Source of the DNA: Chondrosia reniformis | Taxonomy: Eukaryota; Porifera; Demospongiae; Chondrillida; Chondrillidae | Direction: 5' to 3' | Assembly (NCBI GenBank): GCA_947172415.1 | Contig: OX359189.1 | Span: 4,540,501 to 4,604,500, forward strand | Length of the DNA stretch: 64,000 bases | Shown here: positions 26,536 through 40,529 of the stretch, piece after piece | Layout: each line of letters starts with the position of its first letter | Position numbering within the stretch: the stretch's first letter is position 1 | Translations under genes and position numbers: made by a program | Notes under the pieces: generated by a model | Told to the model about the DNA's origin: nothing | Seen by the model: the letters and a program-made list of their open reading frames with translations, nothing else | Database searches by the model: none

Positions 26536-29500
26536 TAATTTTATTCAAAATATATCCCATCATAAAACCTACAGTCTTAGCCTCATTTTTTGGCTAATGT
26601 ATCCCTTGTTTTTTCCTTAATATATCTTTTAATTTAAAAATATTGCCTATTATATCCCATAAACATTCCATAGTTTTACCCAATATGCCCCTCATTTTTG
26701 TAAAATAAATCCCATAGTTTTGACGAATATATCCCATACCATATCCCATAATTTTATCCAGTATATCCCATAATTTTGCCTAAGACATCCCCTAGTATTT
26801 GCTTTATATATCCAATGGAGCAATATATCCCATAGTTTTGCAAAATATATCCAATAGTTTTTGCCGAATACATCCCATAAAATTATCTATAGTCTTAGCC
26901 CAATATATACCAAATTTTTTGCTCAATATATCCAATAGTTTTTCCGAATATATCCCATTATTTTTGCAAATATTTCCCATAATTTTAGCCTAATCTATCC
27001 CATAATTTGGCCTAAAATATCCCTCGGTTGTTGCTTTATATATCCAATAATTTAAAAATATTGCCAATTATATCCCATAATATATCCCATAATTTTACCC
27101 AATATACCCCGTAGTATAGGCAAATATATCCCAAAGCTTTTAACAAATATATCCCATAGCTTTTGAAAAATATATCCCATAGTATATCCCATAATTTTTG
27201 TCCTATATATCCCATAATTTTGCCTAATCCATCCCTTAGTTTTATCTTAATATATCCAATGGACCAGTATATTTTATAATTTTGCAAAATATATTCAACA
27301 ATTTTTAACCAATATATCTCATAATATATTCCATAATTTTTGCCCAATATATCCCATAGTTTTTGCCATATATATCCCATATTTTTTCCAAAGATATCCA
27401 ATAATTTTTTGCTAAATATATCCCAATATAACCTATAGTCTTAGCCCAATATATCCCATTGTTTTTGCCAAATATATCCCATAGTTTTTGCCGAATACAT
27501 CCCATAAAGTTATCTATAGTCTTAGCCCATTATATCCCAAAGTTTTTGCTAAATACATCCCATAGTTTTTTCGAATATATCCCATTATTTTTGCAAATAT
27601 ATCCCATATTTTTTCCAAAGATATCCAATAATATTTTCGAAATATATCCCAAAATATAACCTATAGTCTTAGCCCAATATATCCCATAATTTTGCCTAAT
27701 ATATCCCTCAGTTTTTGCTTAATATATCCAATTATTTAAAAATATAACCAGTATATCCCATAATATATCCCATAATTTTGTCCAATATATCCCATAGTTT
27801 TCGCCGAATATATTCCATAAAATAACATATAGTCTTAGCCCAATATATCACATAGCTTTTGCTAAATTTATCTCATATTTTTAAAAATATATCCCATTAT
27901 GTTTGCCAATTATATCCCATAATATAACCTATAGTCTTAGCCCAATAAAACCCATAGTTTCTGCCTTATAAATCCAATAGTATTTCGGAATAAATCCCAT
28001 AGTTTTTCAAATATATCCCATAGCTTTTGACAAATATATCCCATAGTATATCCCATACTTTTGCCCTTTATATCCCAGTATTTTGCCAAATATATTCCGT
28101 AGGTTTTGGCAAAATATATCCCATAAAAAACCTATAGTCTTAGCCCAATATATCCCATGGTTTATCCGAATATATCCAATAGTTTTTGCCAGTATATCCC
28201 ATAATTTGTGCCACATATATCCATTAATTATACCTAATACATCCCCTAGTTTTGGCTTAATATATCCAATGGAACAGTATATCCCATAGCTTTTGCCAGT
28301 ATATCCCATAATCTTGCTTCAATATAACCAATAGTTTTTGCAAATATATCCCATAATTTTTGCCCAATATGTCCTTCAGTTTTTGCTTAATAAATCCAAT
28401 TATTTAAAAATATTGCCAATTATATCCCATAATATATGAAATAGTTTTACCCACTATACAGCTTAGTTTTAGTCAAATAAATCCCAGAACTTTGGACATA
28501 TATATCCCATAGTATATCCCATAATTTTTGTCCTATATATCCGATAATTTTATCTAATATAACCCATAAAATAACCTATAGTCTTAGCCAAATATAATGA
28601 AAAGTCTTCGCGAAATATATCCCATATTTCTTACAAATATAACTCATAATGTTTGCCAAGTATATCCCATAATATAAACTATTGCCTTAGCCCAATATAT
28701 CCCATAGTTTTTGCCCAATATATCCCACAGATTTTCCGAATATATCACCATAGTTTTTCAAATATATCCCAAAATATCACCTATAGTCCTAGCCCAATAT
28801 ATCCCATAGTTTATCCAAATATATCCTATTTTTTCAAATATATCCTATAGTTTTCACCCATTATATCCCATAGTTTTTCCAAATATACCCGTGGTTTTAA
28901 TAAATATATCCCATATTTTTTGCCAAATATATCCGCTTTTGCCCATAATTTTTCCAAATATATATGGAAATATCACCTATTGTCTTAGGCCAATATATCC
29001 CATAGTTTTTGACAAATATATCCCATAATTTTTGCCAAATATATCCCATAATTTTCCCAAATATATCCCATCATTTTTTCCAAATGTATCCCATAATATA
29101 ACCTATAGTTTTAGCCCCAGTTATTGGCTAATATATTCCCCTGTTTTTTCCTTGATATATCCAATTATTTATAAATATTGCCTATTATATCCCATAATAC
29201 TTCCCATACTTTTACCCAATATGCCACTCATTTTTAGTCAAATAAATCCCATAGGTTTTAACAAATATATCCCATAGTATATCCCATAATTTTTTCCAGT
29301 ATATCACATAATTTTGCCTAAGACATCCCTTAGTTTTTGCTTAATATATTCAATGGACCAGTATATCCCATAGTTTAGCAAAATATATCCCATAATTTTT
29401 GCCGAATACATCCCATGAAATTATCTATAGTCTTAGCCCAATATATCCCAAATTGTTGCCCAATATATCCAATAGTTTTTCCGAATATAACGCATAATTT

Positions 29501-32500
29501 TTGCAAATATATCCCATTATTTTTACAAATATATCCCATACTTTTTGCCTAATCTATCCCATAATTTTGCCTAAAATATCCCTCGGTTGTTGCTTAATAT
29601 ATCCAATTATTTAAAAATATTGCCAATTATATCCCATAATATATCCCATAATTTTACCAAATATACCCCTTAGGTTTAGGCAAATATACCCCATAACTTT
29701 TAACATATATATCCCATAGTTTTGAAAAATATATCCCTTAGTATATCCCATGATTTTTCCCATATATATCCCATATTCGCCTATTCCATCCCTTAGTTTT
29801 AGCTTAATATATCCAATGGACCAGTATATCTCAGAGTTTTGACAAATATATCATAATGTTTAACCAATATATACCATAATATATCCCATAATTTTTGCCA
29901 ACTATATCCCGAAATATCACCTATAGTCTTAGGCTAGTATATCCCATAGTTTTTCCCAATATATCCCATAGTTTTTGCAAGAGATATCCAATATTTTTCC
30001 AAATATATCCCATAATTTTGCTTAATATATCCCACAGTTTCTGCTTTATATATTCTATTATTTAAAAATATTGCCAATTATAATCCATAATATATCCCAT
30101 AATTTTACCCAATATAACCCTTAGGTTTTGGCAAATATATCCCATAGCTTTTACCAAATATATCCCATAGTATATCCCACAATTTTTACCCTATTCACCC
30201 CATAATTTTGCCTAATATATCCCTTAGTTTTTGCTTAATATATCCAATGGACCAGTATATCCCATAATTTTGCCAAATATATCCAACAATTTTAACCAAT
30301 ATAGCGCATAATATAACCCATAATTTTGGTCCAATATATCCCAGAGTTTTTGCCATATACATTCCAATAAAATTATCTCTAATCTTAGACCAATATATCC
30401 CATAGTTTTGGCCAAATATATCCCATAAAATAACCTATAGTCCTAGCCCTATATATACCACGGTTATTGCCAAGTATATCCAATATTTTTCCAACTATAT
30501 CTCATAGTTTTTGCCCCATATATCCCATAGTTGTTCCGAATATATCCCCTAGTTTTGACAATATATCCCATGACGTTTGCCAAATATATCCCATAAAGTT
30601 TACTTAATATATCCTATAAAATAACCTATAGCCTTAGCATAATATATCTCATAGCTTTTGCCCAATTTATTGCATATTTTTTCCACATATATCCTTTAAT
30701 GTTTGTTAAATATACCCCATAATATAACCTATAGTCTTAGCCCAATATATCCCATAGTTTCTGCCATATATATCCAATAGTCTTTCTGAATAAATCCCAT
30801 AGTTTTACAAATATATCCCCATCTTTTTTTGTCAAATATTTCCCATAGATTTTAATTAACATATCCAATGGACTAGTATATCCCATAGTTTTGCCAAATA
30901 TGTCCAACAATTTTAACCCAATATATCCCAAAATATATATAATAATTTTTGCCCAATATATCACATATTTTTCGAAATATATCCCATAATTTGTTCCTAA
31001 TATATCCAATAATTTTTGAAAAATATTTCATATATTTTTCCAATTATATCCAATAATTTTTAAAATATAACCCATGGTATAACCTATAGTATTAACCCAA
31101 TATATCCCATAGTTTTTGCCCAATATTATCCCATGGTCTCTCTAAATAAATCCCTTAGTTTTACAAATATATCCAACAATTTTAAACCAATATATGGCAT
31201 AATATGTCCCATAATTTTTACCAAATATATCCCATAGTTTTTGCCGCATGTATATCCCATAAAATAACCTATAGTCTTATCCCAATATATCCCATACTTT
31301 TTGCCAAATATATCCCATAATATAACCTATAGCCTCAGCCCCATTTTTTGGCTAATATATCCCCCTCTTTTTTCCTTTATATTTCCAATTATTTATAAAC
31401 ATTGCCTATTATATCCCATAATACATCCCATAGTTTTACCCAATATGCCCTTCATTTTTTGTCAAATAAATCCCATAGCTTTTGACAAATATATCCCATA
31501 GTATATCCCATAATTGTTTTCCAGAAAATCCCATAATTTTGCCTAGGACATCCTTAGTTTTTGCTTAATATATCCAATGGACCAGTATATCCCATAGTTT
31601 TGCAAAATATTTCCCATAGTTTTTGTTCAATATATCCATTATTTTTTCAGAATATATCCCAATATTTTTGCAAATATATCCCATAATTTTTGCCTAATCT
31701 ATCCCATAATTTTGCCTAAAATATCCCTCGGTTGTTGCTTAATATATCCAATAATTTAAAAATATTGCCAATTATATCCCATAATATATCCCATAATTTT
31801 ACCCAATATACCCATTAGTTTTAGGCAAATATATCCCATAGCTTTTAACAAATATATCCCATAGCTTTTGAAAAATATATCCTTTAGTATATCCCATGAT
31901 TTTTCCTTATATATCCCATATTCGCCTAATCCATCCCTTAGTTTTATTTGAATATCCAATGGACCAGTATATCCCAGAGTTTTGACAAATATATCCAACA
32001 ATTTTTAACCAATATATTCCATAATATATTCCATAATTTTACCCAATATAACCCATAATGTTTGTCAACTATATCCCGAAATATCACCTATAGTCTTAGC
32101 CCAATATATCCCATAGTTTTTGCCAAAGATATCCCATATTTTTCCAAATATATCCCATAATTTTTGCTAAATGTATCGCATAATTTAACCTATAGTCTTA
32201 GCCCATTTTTTGGCCTAATATATCTCTCAGTTCTTCCTTAATATATCCAATTATTTATAAATAATGCCTATTATATTCCATAATATATCCCATAGTTTTG
32301 CCTAAGACCTCCTTTTTTGCAAAATATATCCAATGGACCAGTATATCCCATAGTTTAGCCAAATATATTCCATAGCCTTTGCTGAATATATCCCATCAGA
32401 GAACCTATAGTCTTAGCCCCATATATCCCACGGTTTTTCCGAATATATCCCATAGTTTTTGCAAGTATATCCCATAATGTTTGCCCAATATATCCCAAAA

Positions 32501-35353
32501 TGTTACCTAATACATCCCCTAGTTTTTGCTTAATATATCCAATGGAGCAGTATATCCCACAGTTTTGACAAATATATGCAACAATGTTTAACCAATATAT
32601 CCCAAAATATAACCCATAATCTTAGCCCACTATATCCCATATTTTTTGCCGAATACAACCCAAAAAATTATTTATAGTCTTAAAGCAATATATCCCATAT
32701 TTTTTCCGAATATATCCCATAGTTTTTGCTAATATTTACCATCACTTTTACCAAATATATCCCATCATATAACCTATAGTCTTAGCCCAATAAATCCCAT
32801 AATTTTGCCAAATATATCCCATAGTGTTTCCAAATATATCCCGTAGTTTTTGCCGAATATATCACATAAAATAACCTATAGTCTTAGCCTAATATAACCC
32901 ATACTTTTGCCTAATATATCCCTCAGTTTTAGCTTACTATATCCAATTATTTAAAAATATTGCCAATTATATCACTTAAATAACCCATAGATTTACCAAA
33001 GATAGTCCTTAGTGTTTGTCAAATATATCCCATAGCTTTTGAAAAATATATCCCATAGTATATCCCATAATGTTTTCACAATATAACCCATAGTTTTTAC
33101 CGCATAATTCCCATAAAATAACTTATAGTCTTATACCAATATATCCCATATTTTTTCCAAATATATCCCATAATGTTTGCCAAATATATCTGGAAATATC
33201 ACCTATAGTCATAGGCCAATAAATCCCATAGTTTTTGCCAAATATATCCCATAATTTTTGGCAACTATATCCCATATTTTTCCAAGTATATCTCATAATT
33301 TTTTCCAAATATATCCCATAGTATAACCTGTAGTCTTAGCCCCATTTTTTGGCTAATATATCCCCCTGTTTTTTCCTTAATATATCCAATTATTTAACAA
33401 TATTGCCAATTATATCCCATAATGTATCCCATAATTTTCCCCAATATACACCTTACCTTTTGGTAAATATATCCCATAGCTTTTACCCAATATATCCCAT
33501 AGTATCTCCCACAATTTTTGCTTTATTTATCCCATACTTTTGCCTAATATATCCCTTAGTTTTTGCTTTATATATCCAATGGACCAGTATATCCCATAAT
33601 TTTGCTAAATATATCCAACAATTTTTAACCAATATATCCCATAATTTAATCCATAATTTTGGTCCAATATATCCCATAGTTTTTGACGAATACATCCCAT
33701 AAAATTATTTATAGTCTTAGACCAATATATCCCATAATTTTTCCAAATACATCCAACAATTTTTAACCAATATATCCCATAATATATCCCAAAATTATAC
33801 CCAATATACCCCTTAGTTTTTGGCAAATGTATCCCATAGCTTTTAACAAATATATCCCATACTATATCCCTTAATGTTTGCCCTATATATCCCATAATAT
33901 TTCCTAATATATCCCTTAGTTTTATCTTAATATATCCAATGGACAAGTATATACCAGAGTTTTGCCAAATATATTCAACAATTTTTAACCAATATATCCT
34001 ATAATATATCCCATAATTTTTTCATTATCCCATAATTTTTGGTGAATATATAACATAAAATAACCTAAAGTCTTAGCCCAATAAAACCCATAGTTTTTCC
34101 TAATATGTCCCTCAGTTTTTGCTTAATATATCCAATTATTTAAAAATTTGTCAATTATATCCCATAAATATCCCATAGATTTATCCAAAAACCCCTTAGT
34201 TTTTGTCTAATATATATATCCCATAGCTTCTGACAAATATATCCCATAGTATATCCCATAAGGTTTGCCTTATATATCCCATAATTTTGCCTAAGACATC
34301 CCTTACTTTTTGCTTGATATATTCAATGGACAACTATATCCCATACTCTTGTCAAATATATCCCATAGTTTTTGACGAATACATCCCATGAAATTATCTA
34401 TAGTATTAGACCAATATATCCCATACTTTAACTTTTAGTCTAGGCCAAAATATCCCATAGTTTTTGCAAGTATATCCCATAATTTTTGCCCAATATATCC
34501 CATAATTTTACATAATACATCCCCAAGTTTTTACTTAATATATCCAATGGAGCAGTATATCCCATAATTTTGCCAAATATATCCAACAATGTTTAACCAA
34601 TATATCCCATCATATAACCCATAATTTTAGCCCACTATATCCCATAGTTTTTGCCGAATACAACCCATAAAATTATTTATAGTCTTATACCAATATATCC
34701 CATAGTTTTTCCGAATATATCCCATAGTTTTTGCTAATATTTACCATGATTTTTGCCAAATATATCCCATAATATAACCCATAGTCTTAGCCCAATAAAT
34801 CCCATAGTTTTTGCCCAATATATCCCATAGTGTTTCCGAATATATCCCATTGTTTTTGCAAATATATCCCATAATTTTGCCAAATATATCCCTCAGTTTT
34901 TGCTTTATAAATTCAATTATTTAAAATATTGCCAATTAGATCCCATAATATATGAAATAGTTTTACCCAATATACACCTTAGTTTTAGTCAAATAAATCC
35001 CAGAGCTTTGGACAAATATATCCCATAGTATATCCCATAATTTTTGTTTTCTATATGTCATAATTTTATCTAAAATAACCCAAAAAATAACCTATAGTCT
35101 TAGCCCAATATAATGAAAAGTCTTCACCAAATATATCCCATAGTTTATCCAAATATATCCTATTTTTTCAAATATATCCAATAGTTTTTACCCATTATAT
35201 CCCATAGTTTTTCCGAATATATGCGTAGTCTTAATAAATATATCCCATAATTTTTGCCAAATATATCCCATTATATCACTTATTGTCTTTGCCCAATATA
35301 TCCCACAGTTTTTCCAATATTTTTTCTAAATATATCCGTTTTTGCCCATTATA
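26536..35353 (+). repeat. 23-bp satellite, forward orientation, tract 5 (8.8 kb)
   Basis: Forward satellite resumes at the second orientation switch. The higher-order marker block occurs at about 28443-28497 and 34956-35010, about 6.5 kb apart, each preceded by a run ending in ATATGAAATAG. The CAGAGTTTTGACAAATATAT motif recurs near 29830 and 31975. The tract ends with GTTTTTGCCCATTATA at the insertion point of copy B. No gene is visible. Confidence 0.95.
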
Positions 35354-36319
35354 GTGCATTTCACCATAAATGTAAAATTTCCAACTGTATAGTGGGGTTC
35401 AAAATAGGGCGATAAAAGGGATTAATGTGAAAAGTGAGTCTTTTTAAAATTTGCTGCCAAAATAATTATGGTCAAGTAACCATGGAAACGGCAAGAAAAA
35501 TTGCGACATTCGTTGGTATTGCAAAATTTTGATTGCGCAATAGTGAAGAAGAAGGACAGCAGTTAAAGATAAAAGTGAATAGTGCTTGTTTAAGCAGAAA
35601 CAAAGAAGTCCAAAACGCTGCCTTCTGGTAGCCCTTGTAAGCACTCAAAAACGTAAGTAGCGTTTTTTTAATATGACATTTTATAAGAAGGTTATTGAAT
35701 GTTTCCATATTTCTGTACCTTGGCGGCATTTAATCGGCACTTCTTTCAAGTTAGTCTAATCGATTCAGACTTTTAGAATAGGAATATTTAAGAAATATAC
35801 TAAATCTTTAAGGAGCCTTTTTGTGAGTTTCACCCTTTGTGATGAGATATAAAGGTTTGAATTTTTACAGTCTATTTAACAACACTTTCAACAACTAATG
35901 AAGTATAGTTGTCTTTTAAAAAATCCTATATATTCTAGCCTTCGTATGTGTCCATTCACAGCAATATTTTAAACACTCAGATATTAATTTTAACTTACCA
36001 GACTTTTTTGGGTAAGAAATTTAGCAGAAAAGTGGAGTTAATATAGACAACCACTAATAATTTTTATTTGACATTTTTTACCAATTAAGACTCGAGCCTC
36101 GAGATTCCCATACAACTAGGCAGTGACAAAAGGCAGTATTTACTTTATTACCTTCTGGCTCAAATGATAAACACATTTGATAGAACATTTTTCTAATCAA
36201 ATAATAAGGTGTTATGTAAACATTATTTAATTTCTACTTACCACACAGTTCTTATAACTGTGCATGACAAAGGCACAAACAAGTTCAAATACAGAAAATG
36301 ATTAACTAAAGTGTACAGT

Positions 36320-36389
36320 GTGCAGATATTTCACCGGATAGTTCCTCGTTATCATGATTGCCGACTTCGACTCTGTCGATTTCTGACAT
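36320..36389 (-). pseudogene. Vestige of transposase exon 1 in copy B
   Basis: On the minus strand about 23 codons follow the ATG at 36389 (MSEIDRVEVGNHDN..LSGEIS). The frame then runs into sequence shared with the 3' region of copy A. The acidic composition and the position relative to the terminus resemble the N-terminus of copy C (MSNTPEERRNV). The internal deletion joins this exon fragment to the 3' non-coding region. Confidence 0.6.
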
Positions 36390-36675
36390 AATTTCCTACT
36401 TTAAAAGTTTTTTAGTCTTTAAATCGCCTTAGCTATTATAGCTTGACCTTCGAATAAAGTGTTATCAACGTAACAAGCGTATACACCTCTAAAAAGCTTA
36501 AAATGTGTAAGTGTTTATTTGTTTATTTTTAGACATCCATTTTTCAATAATGTTTTTACGCAGGAACGTTGCGTTGTAACTCGATTTCACCTAATTAATT
36601 ATGCAAACGTGACTGAATGAAGCCATTTGATTGGCTGAAATAGGTCTCCTCTTTCAATAACGCCTATCTTTTAAA

Positions 36676-36690
36676 CGATAGCTGCTATCG
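36676..36690. repeat. 15-bp palindrome in the 5' region of copy B
   Basis: CGATAGCTGCTATCG is a perfect inverted repeat around a central T. It lies about 130 bp inside the 5' end of the element and upstream of the vestigial start codon. It could be a protein-binding site in the transposon promoter region. That role is an inference. Confidence 0.45.
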
Positions 36691-36816
36691 CAAAACCGAA
36701 AAAACTTACGGATTCCCTAGTATTTCCTCTTCATTTGACACCAAATTTGAAAATATACTGAGGATATTTTCCATAAAGCGCCCTAAAAATTTTTTTACAT
36801 TTATAGTGAAATGCAC

Positions 36817-39800
36817 TACATATCCAATGATTTTTCCAAATATACCCATAGTTTTAGGAACTATATCCCTTAGTTTTTGCAAATATATCCTGAAATTTTG
36901 AATCAGTTGTTTCTTAACATATCCAATTATTTCAAAGTATGGGTTATATTGGGCTAAGACTATAGGTTATTTTATAATATATCCCATAATTTTACCCAAT
37001 ATACCTATTATTTTTCAAATATATCCCATACCTTTTCACGACTATATCCCATAGTATATACCATAATTTTTGCTTTATATATCTCATAATTTTTGTTAAT
37101 ATATCCCATAGATTTTAATTAATATATCCAATTGACTAGTATATCCCATAGTTTTGCCAAATATGTCCAAAAATTTTAAACCAATATATCCCATAATATA
37201 TATAATAATTTTTGCCTAATATATCCCATATTTTTTCCAAATATATCCCATATTTTTTCCAATTATATCCAATAATTTTGCCAAATATATCCCATAAAAT
37301 AACCTATAGTCTTAGCCCAATATATCCCATAGTTTTTGCAAAATATATCCCATATTTTTTCAATTATATCATATAATTTTGCCTAATATATCCCATAATA
37401 TAACCTATAGTCTTAGCCCAATAGTATCCCATGGTCTTTCTGAATAAATCCTATGGTTTTACAAATATATCCAACAATTTAAAACCAATATATGCCATAA
37501 TATGTCCCATAATTTTCGCCTAATATATCCGAGAGTTTTTGGCGAATATATCGCATAAAATAACCTATAGTCTTAGCCCAATATAACCCGTACTTTTGCC
37601 TAATATATCCCTCAGTTTTAGCTTAATATATCCAATTATTTAAAAATATTGCCAATTATATTCCTTAAATAACCCATAGATTTACCAAAGATAGGCCTTA
37701 GCTTTTGTCAAATATATCCCATATTTTTCCAATTATATCACATAATTTTTTCAAACATATCCCAAAATATAACCTATAGTCTTAGCCCCATTTTTTGGCT
37801 AATATATCCCCCTGTTTTTTCCTAAATATATCAAATAATTTAAAAATATTTCCAATTACATCCCATAATATATCCCATAATTTACCCAATATACCCCTTA
37901 GTTTTAGGCAAATATATCCCATAGCTTTTAACAAATATATCCCATAGCTTTTGAAAAATATATCCCTCAATATATCCCATGATTTTCCCTATATATCCCA
38001 TATTCGCCTAATCCTCTCTTAGTTTTAGCTTAATATACCAATGGACCAGTATATTCCAGAGGTTTGACAAATATATCCAATAATTTTTAACCAATATATA
38101 CCATAAGATATCCAATAATTTTTGCCCAATATATCCCATAATTTTTGCCAACTATATCTCGAAATATCACCTATAGTCTTAGCCTAATATATCCCATAGT
38201 TCTTTGGAATATATCCCATTGTTTTTGCAAATATATCACATAGTTTTTGCGAAGTATATCCAATATTTTTCCAAATATATCCGATAATTTTAGCCAAATA
38301 AAGCCCATACTTTAACTTATAGTCTTAGCCCAATATATCCCAAAGTTTTTACCAATACCTCCAATAGTTTTTCCAAATATATCCCATTATTTTTGCTAAT
38401 ATATCCCAGAATTTATGCCAAATATATCCAATAATTTAAAAATATTGCCAATTATGTCACATAATATATCCCATAATTTTACCCAATATACCCCTTACTT
38501 TTTGGAAAATTTATCCCATAGTTTTAACAAATATATCCCATAGTATTTCCCATTATTTTGCCTAATATATCCTTTAGTTTTATCTTAATATATCGAATGG
38601 ACCAGTATATCCCAGAGTTTTGCCAAATATATCCAACAATATTTAATCAAGATATCCCATAATATATCCCATAGTTTTTGCCGAATATATAACATAAAAT
38701 AACCTAAAGTCTTAGTCCAATATAACTCATAGTTTTTCCTAATATATCCCTCAGTTTTTGCTTAACATATCCAATTATTTAAAAATTTGTCGATTATATC
38801 CCATAAATATCCCATAGATTTACTCAAAATACCCCTTAGTTTTTGTCTAATATATCCCATAGCTTTTGACAAATATATCCCATAGTATAACCCATAATGT
38901 TTGCACTATATATCACATAATTTTGCCTAAAACATCCCTTAGTTTTTGCTTAATATATTGAATGGACCAGTATATCCCATAGATTTGCCAAATATATCCC
39001 ATAGCTTTTACCCAATACATTCCATAAAATTATCTATAGTATTAGAACAATATATTCCATAGTTTTTGCCAAATATATCCCATATTTTTACTAAACAAAT
39101 CCCATAATTTTTGCCAAATATATCCCATACTTTAACTTATATTTTAAGCCAAAATATCCCATAGTGTTGCATATATATCCCATAATTTTTTCCAAATATA
39201 TCCCATAATTTTGCCGTATATATCCCTCAGTTGTGGCTTAATATATTATTTAAAAATATTTCCAATTATATCCCATAATATATCCCATAATTTTACCCTT
39301 TATACCCCTTATTTTTGTCAAATATATCCCACAGCTTTTTATGAATATATCCCATAGTACATCCCCTAATTTTGGCCTTATATATCCCACAATTTTGCCT
39401 AATATATCCCATAGTTTTTAATAATTATATCCAATGACCAGTATATCCCTAAGTTTTGCCAAATATATTCAATAATTTTAAACCAATATATCCCATAATA
39501 TTTCCCATAATATTTACCCAATATATCCCATAGTTTTTGTTGAATATACCCCATAAAATAACCTATAGCCTTAGCCCAATATATCCCATAGTTTTTCCCA
39601 ATATATCCCTTTCTTTTTGCCAAAGATATCCCATATTTTTCCAAATATATCCCATAATTTTTGCTATATGTATCGCATAATTTAACCTATAGTCTTAGCC
39701 CAATTTTTTGCCCAATATATCCCTTATTTTTTCCGAATATATCCCATAGTTTTTGACAATATATCCCCTAATGTTTGCCGAATATATCCCATAGTTTTTG

Positions 39801-40279
39801 CTTAATATATCCTATAAAATAACCTATATTCTTAGCACAATATATCCCATAGCTTTTGCCCAATTTATCGCATAATTTTTCCAAATATATCGCATTATAT
39901 CCCATAATATAACCTATAGTCTTAGCCCCATATATCCCATAGTTTCTGCCCTATATATCCCATAGTTTGTTTGAATAAATCCCATAGGTTTTAAAATATA
40001 TCCCATAATATATCCCATAATATATCCCATAATTTTAACTTTCTACATCCCAAAATTTTTCCAAAGACATCCCTAAGTTTTTGCTTAATATATCCAATGG
40101 ACCAGTATATCCCATAGTTTTGATAAATATATCCAACAATTTTTAACCAATATATCCCATAATATATTCCATAATGTTTGCCCAATATATCCCTTACTTT
40201 TGGCCGAATATATCCAATAATATAACCCATAGTCTTAGCCCCATTTTTGGCTAATATATCCCCTGTTTTTTCCTTAATA
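36817..40279 (+). repeat. 23-bp satellite, forward orientation, tract 6
   Basis: Forward satellite follows copy B and continues the same variant that precedes it (ATATCCAATG..TTTTTCCAAATATACCC). It contains a ~39-bp reversed patch at 36936-36974. The tract stops in TTTTTTCCTTAATA at the 5' LTR of LTR element 2. No gene is visible. Confidence 0.94.
36936..36974 (-). repeat. Micro-inversion inside forward satellite
   Basis: The plus strand reads AGTATGGGTTATATTGGGCT followed by AAGACTATAGGTTATTTTA, the reverse complement of the common satellite stretch TAAAATAACCTATAGTCTTA-GCCCAATATAACCC. Forward satellite stands on both sides. The patch replaces about 20 bp expected between TTATTTCAAA and TAATATATCCC. 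Confidence 0.85.
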
Positions 40280-40486
40280 TGTAGCATAGTAACTAACTAA
40301 CTACTGCATGCATAGTAAAAATCCTGTGATGATTTTATATTGCTGCTGTATCTGTTGGTTTGTAATTTAGCTTTCTAGAACTTTCTGTGATGTATATGTG
40401 CTATTGTACAGAACTTAATAATCATCTTTTACCCGAAAGTGACTCGAGTACGGTTAAGCAGTGTTACGATAATATAACACGTCACA
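40280..40486 (+). repeat. 5' LTR of LTR element 2
   Basis: The LTR starts TGTAGCATAG and ends GTCACA just before the primer-binding site. Its length of about 207 bp is inferred from that site, because the 3' LTR is truncated. The first ~154 bp match 44488-44636. Confidence 0.82.
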
Positions 40487-40487
40487 T

Positions 40488-40501
40488 TGGTGACCCCGAC
40501 G
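40488..40501 (+). other. Primer-binding site of LTR element 2
   Basis: TGGTGACCCCGACG lies one base after the 5' LTR. It is the exact complement of the 3' end of animal tRNA-Trp (..CGTCGGGGTCACCA). The CsRn1 clade of Ty3/gypsy elements is known for priming with tRNA-Trp. Confidence 0.8.
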
Positions 40502-40529
40502 TTCTATACCTGATACTGCTGATCTCGAT

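Larger units (their letters stand above)
35354..36816 (-). mobile_element. Copy B: internally deleted, non-autonomous derivative of the copy A transposon
   Basis: This 1463-bp element has terminal inverted repeats: the left end is GTGCATTTCACCATAAATGT, and the reverse complement of the right end is GTGCATTTCACTATAAATGT. TA flanks it on both sides (35352-35353 and 36817-36818). Its left ~970 bp match the 3' region of copy A up to AGATATTTCA (about 36333), after which the sequence switches to 5' material. On the minus strand an ATG at 36389 opens MSEIDRVEVGNHDNEELSG, which looks like the vestigial start of the transposase. The ATG lies about 427 bp from the 5' terminus; in copy C the distance is about 420 bp. 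Almost the whole transposase has therefore been deleted. It could have moved only with enzyme supplied elsewhere. Confidence 0.88.

Noticed and set aside
35444-35729. Open frames on the minus strand of copy B
   Set aside because: They overlap the 3' non-coding region shared with copy A, have no motif, and are not kept open in copy A.
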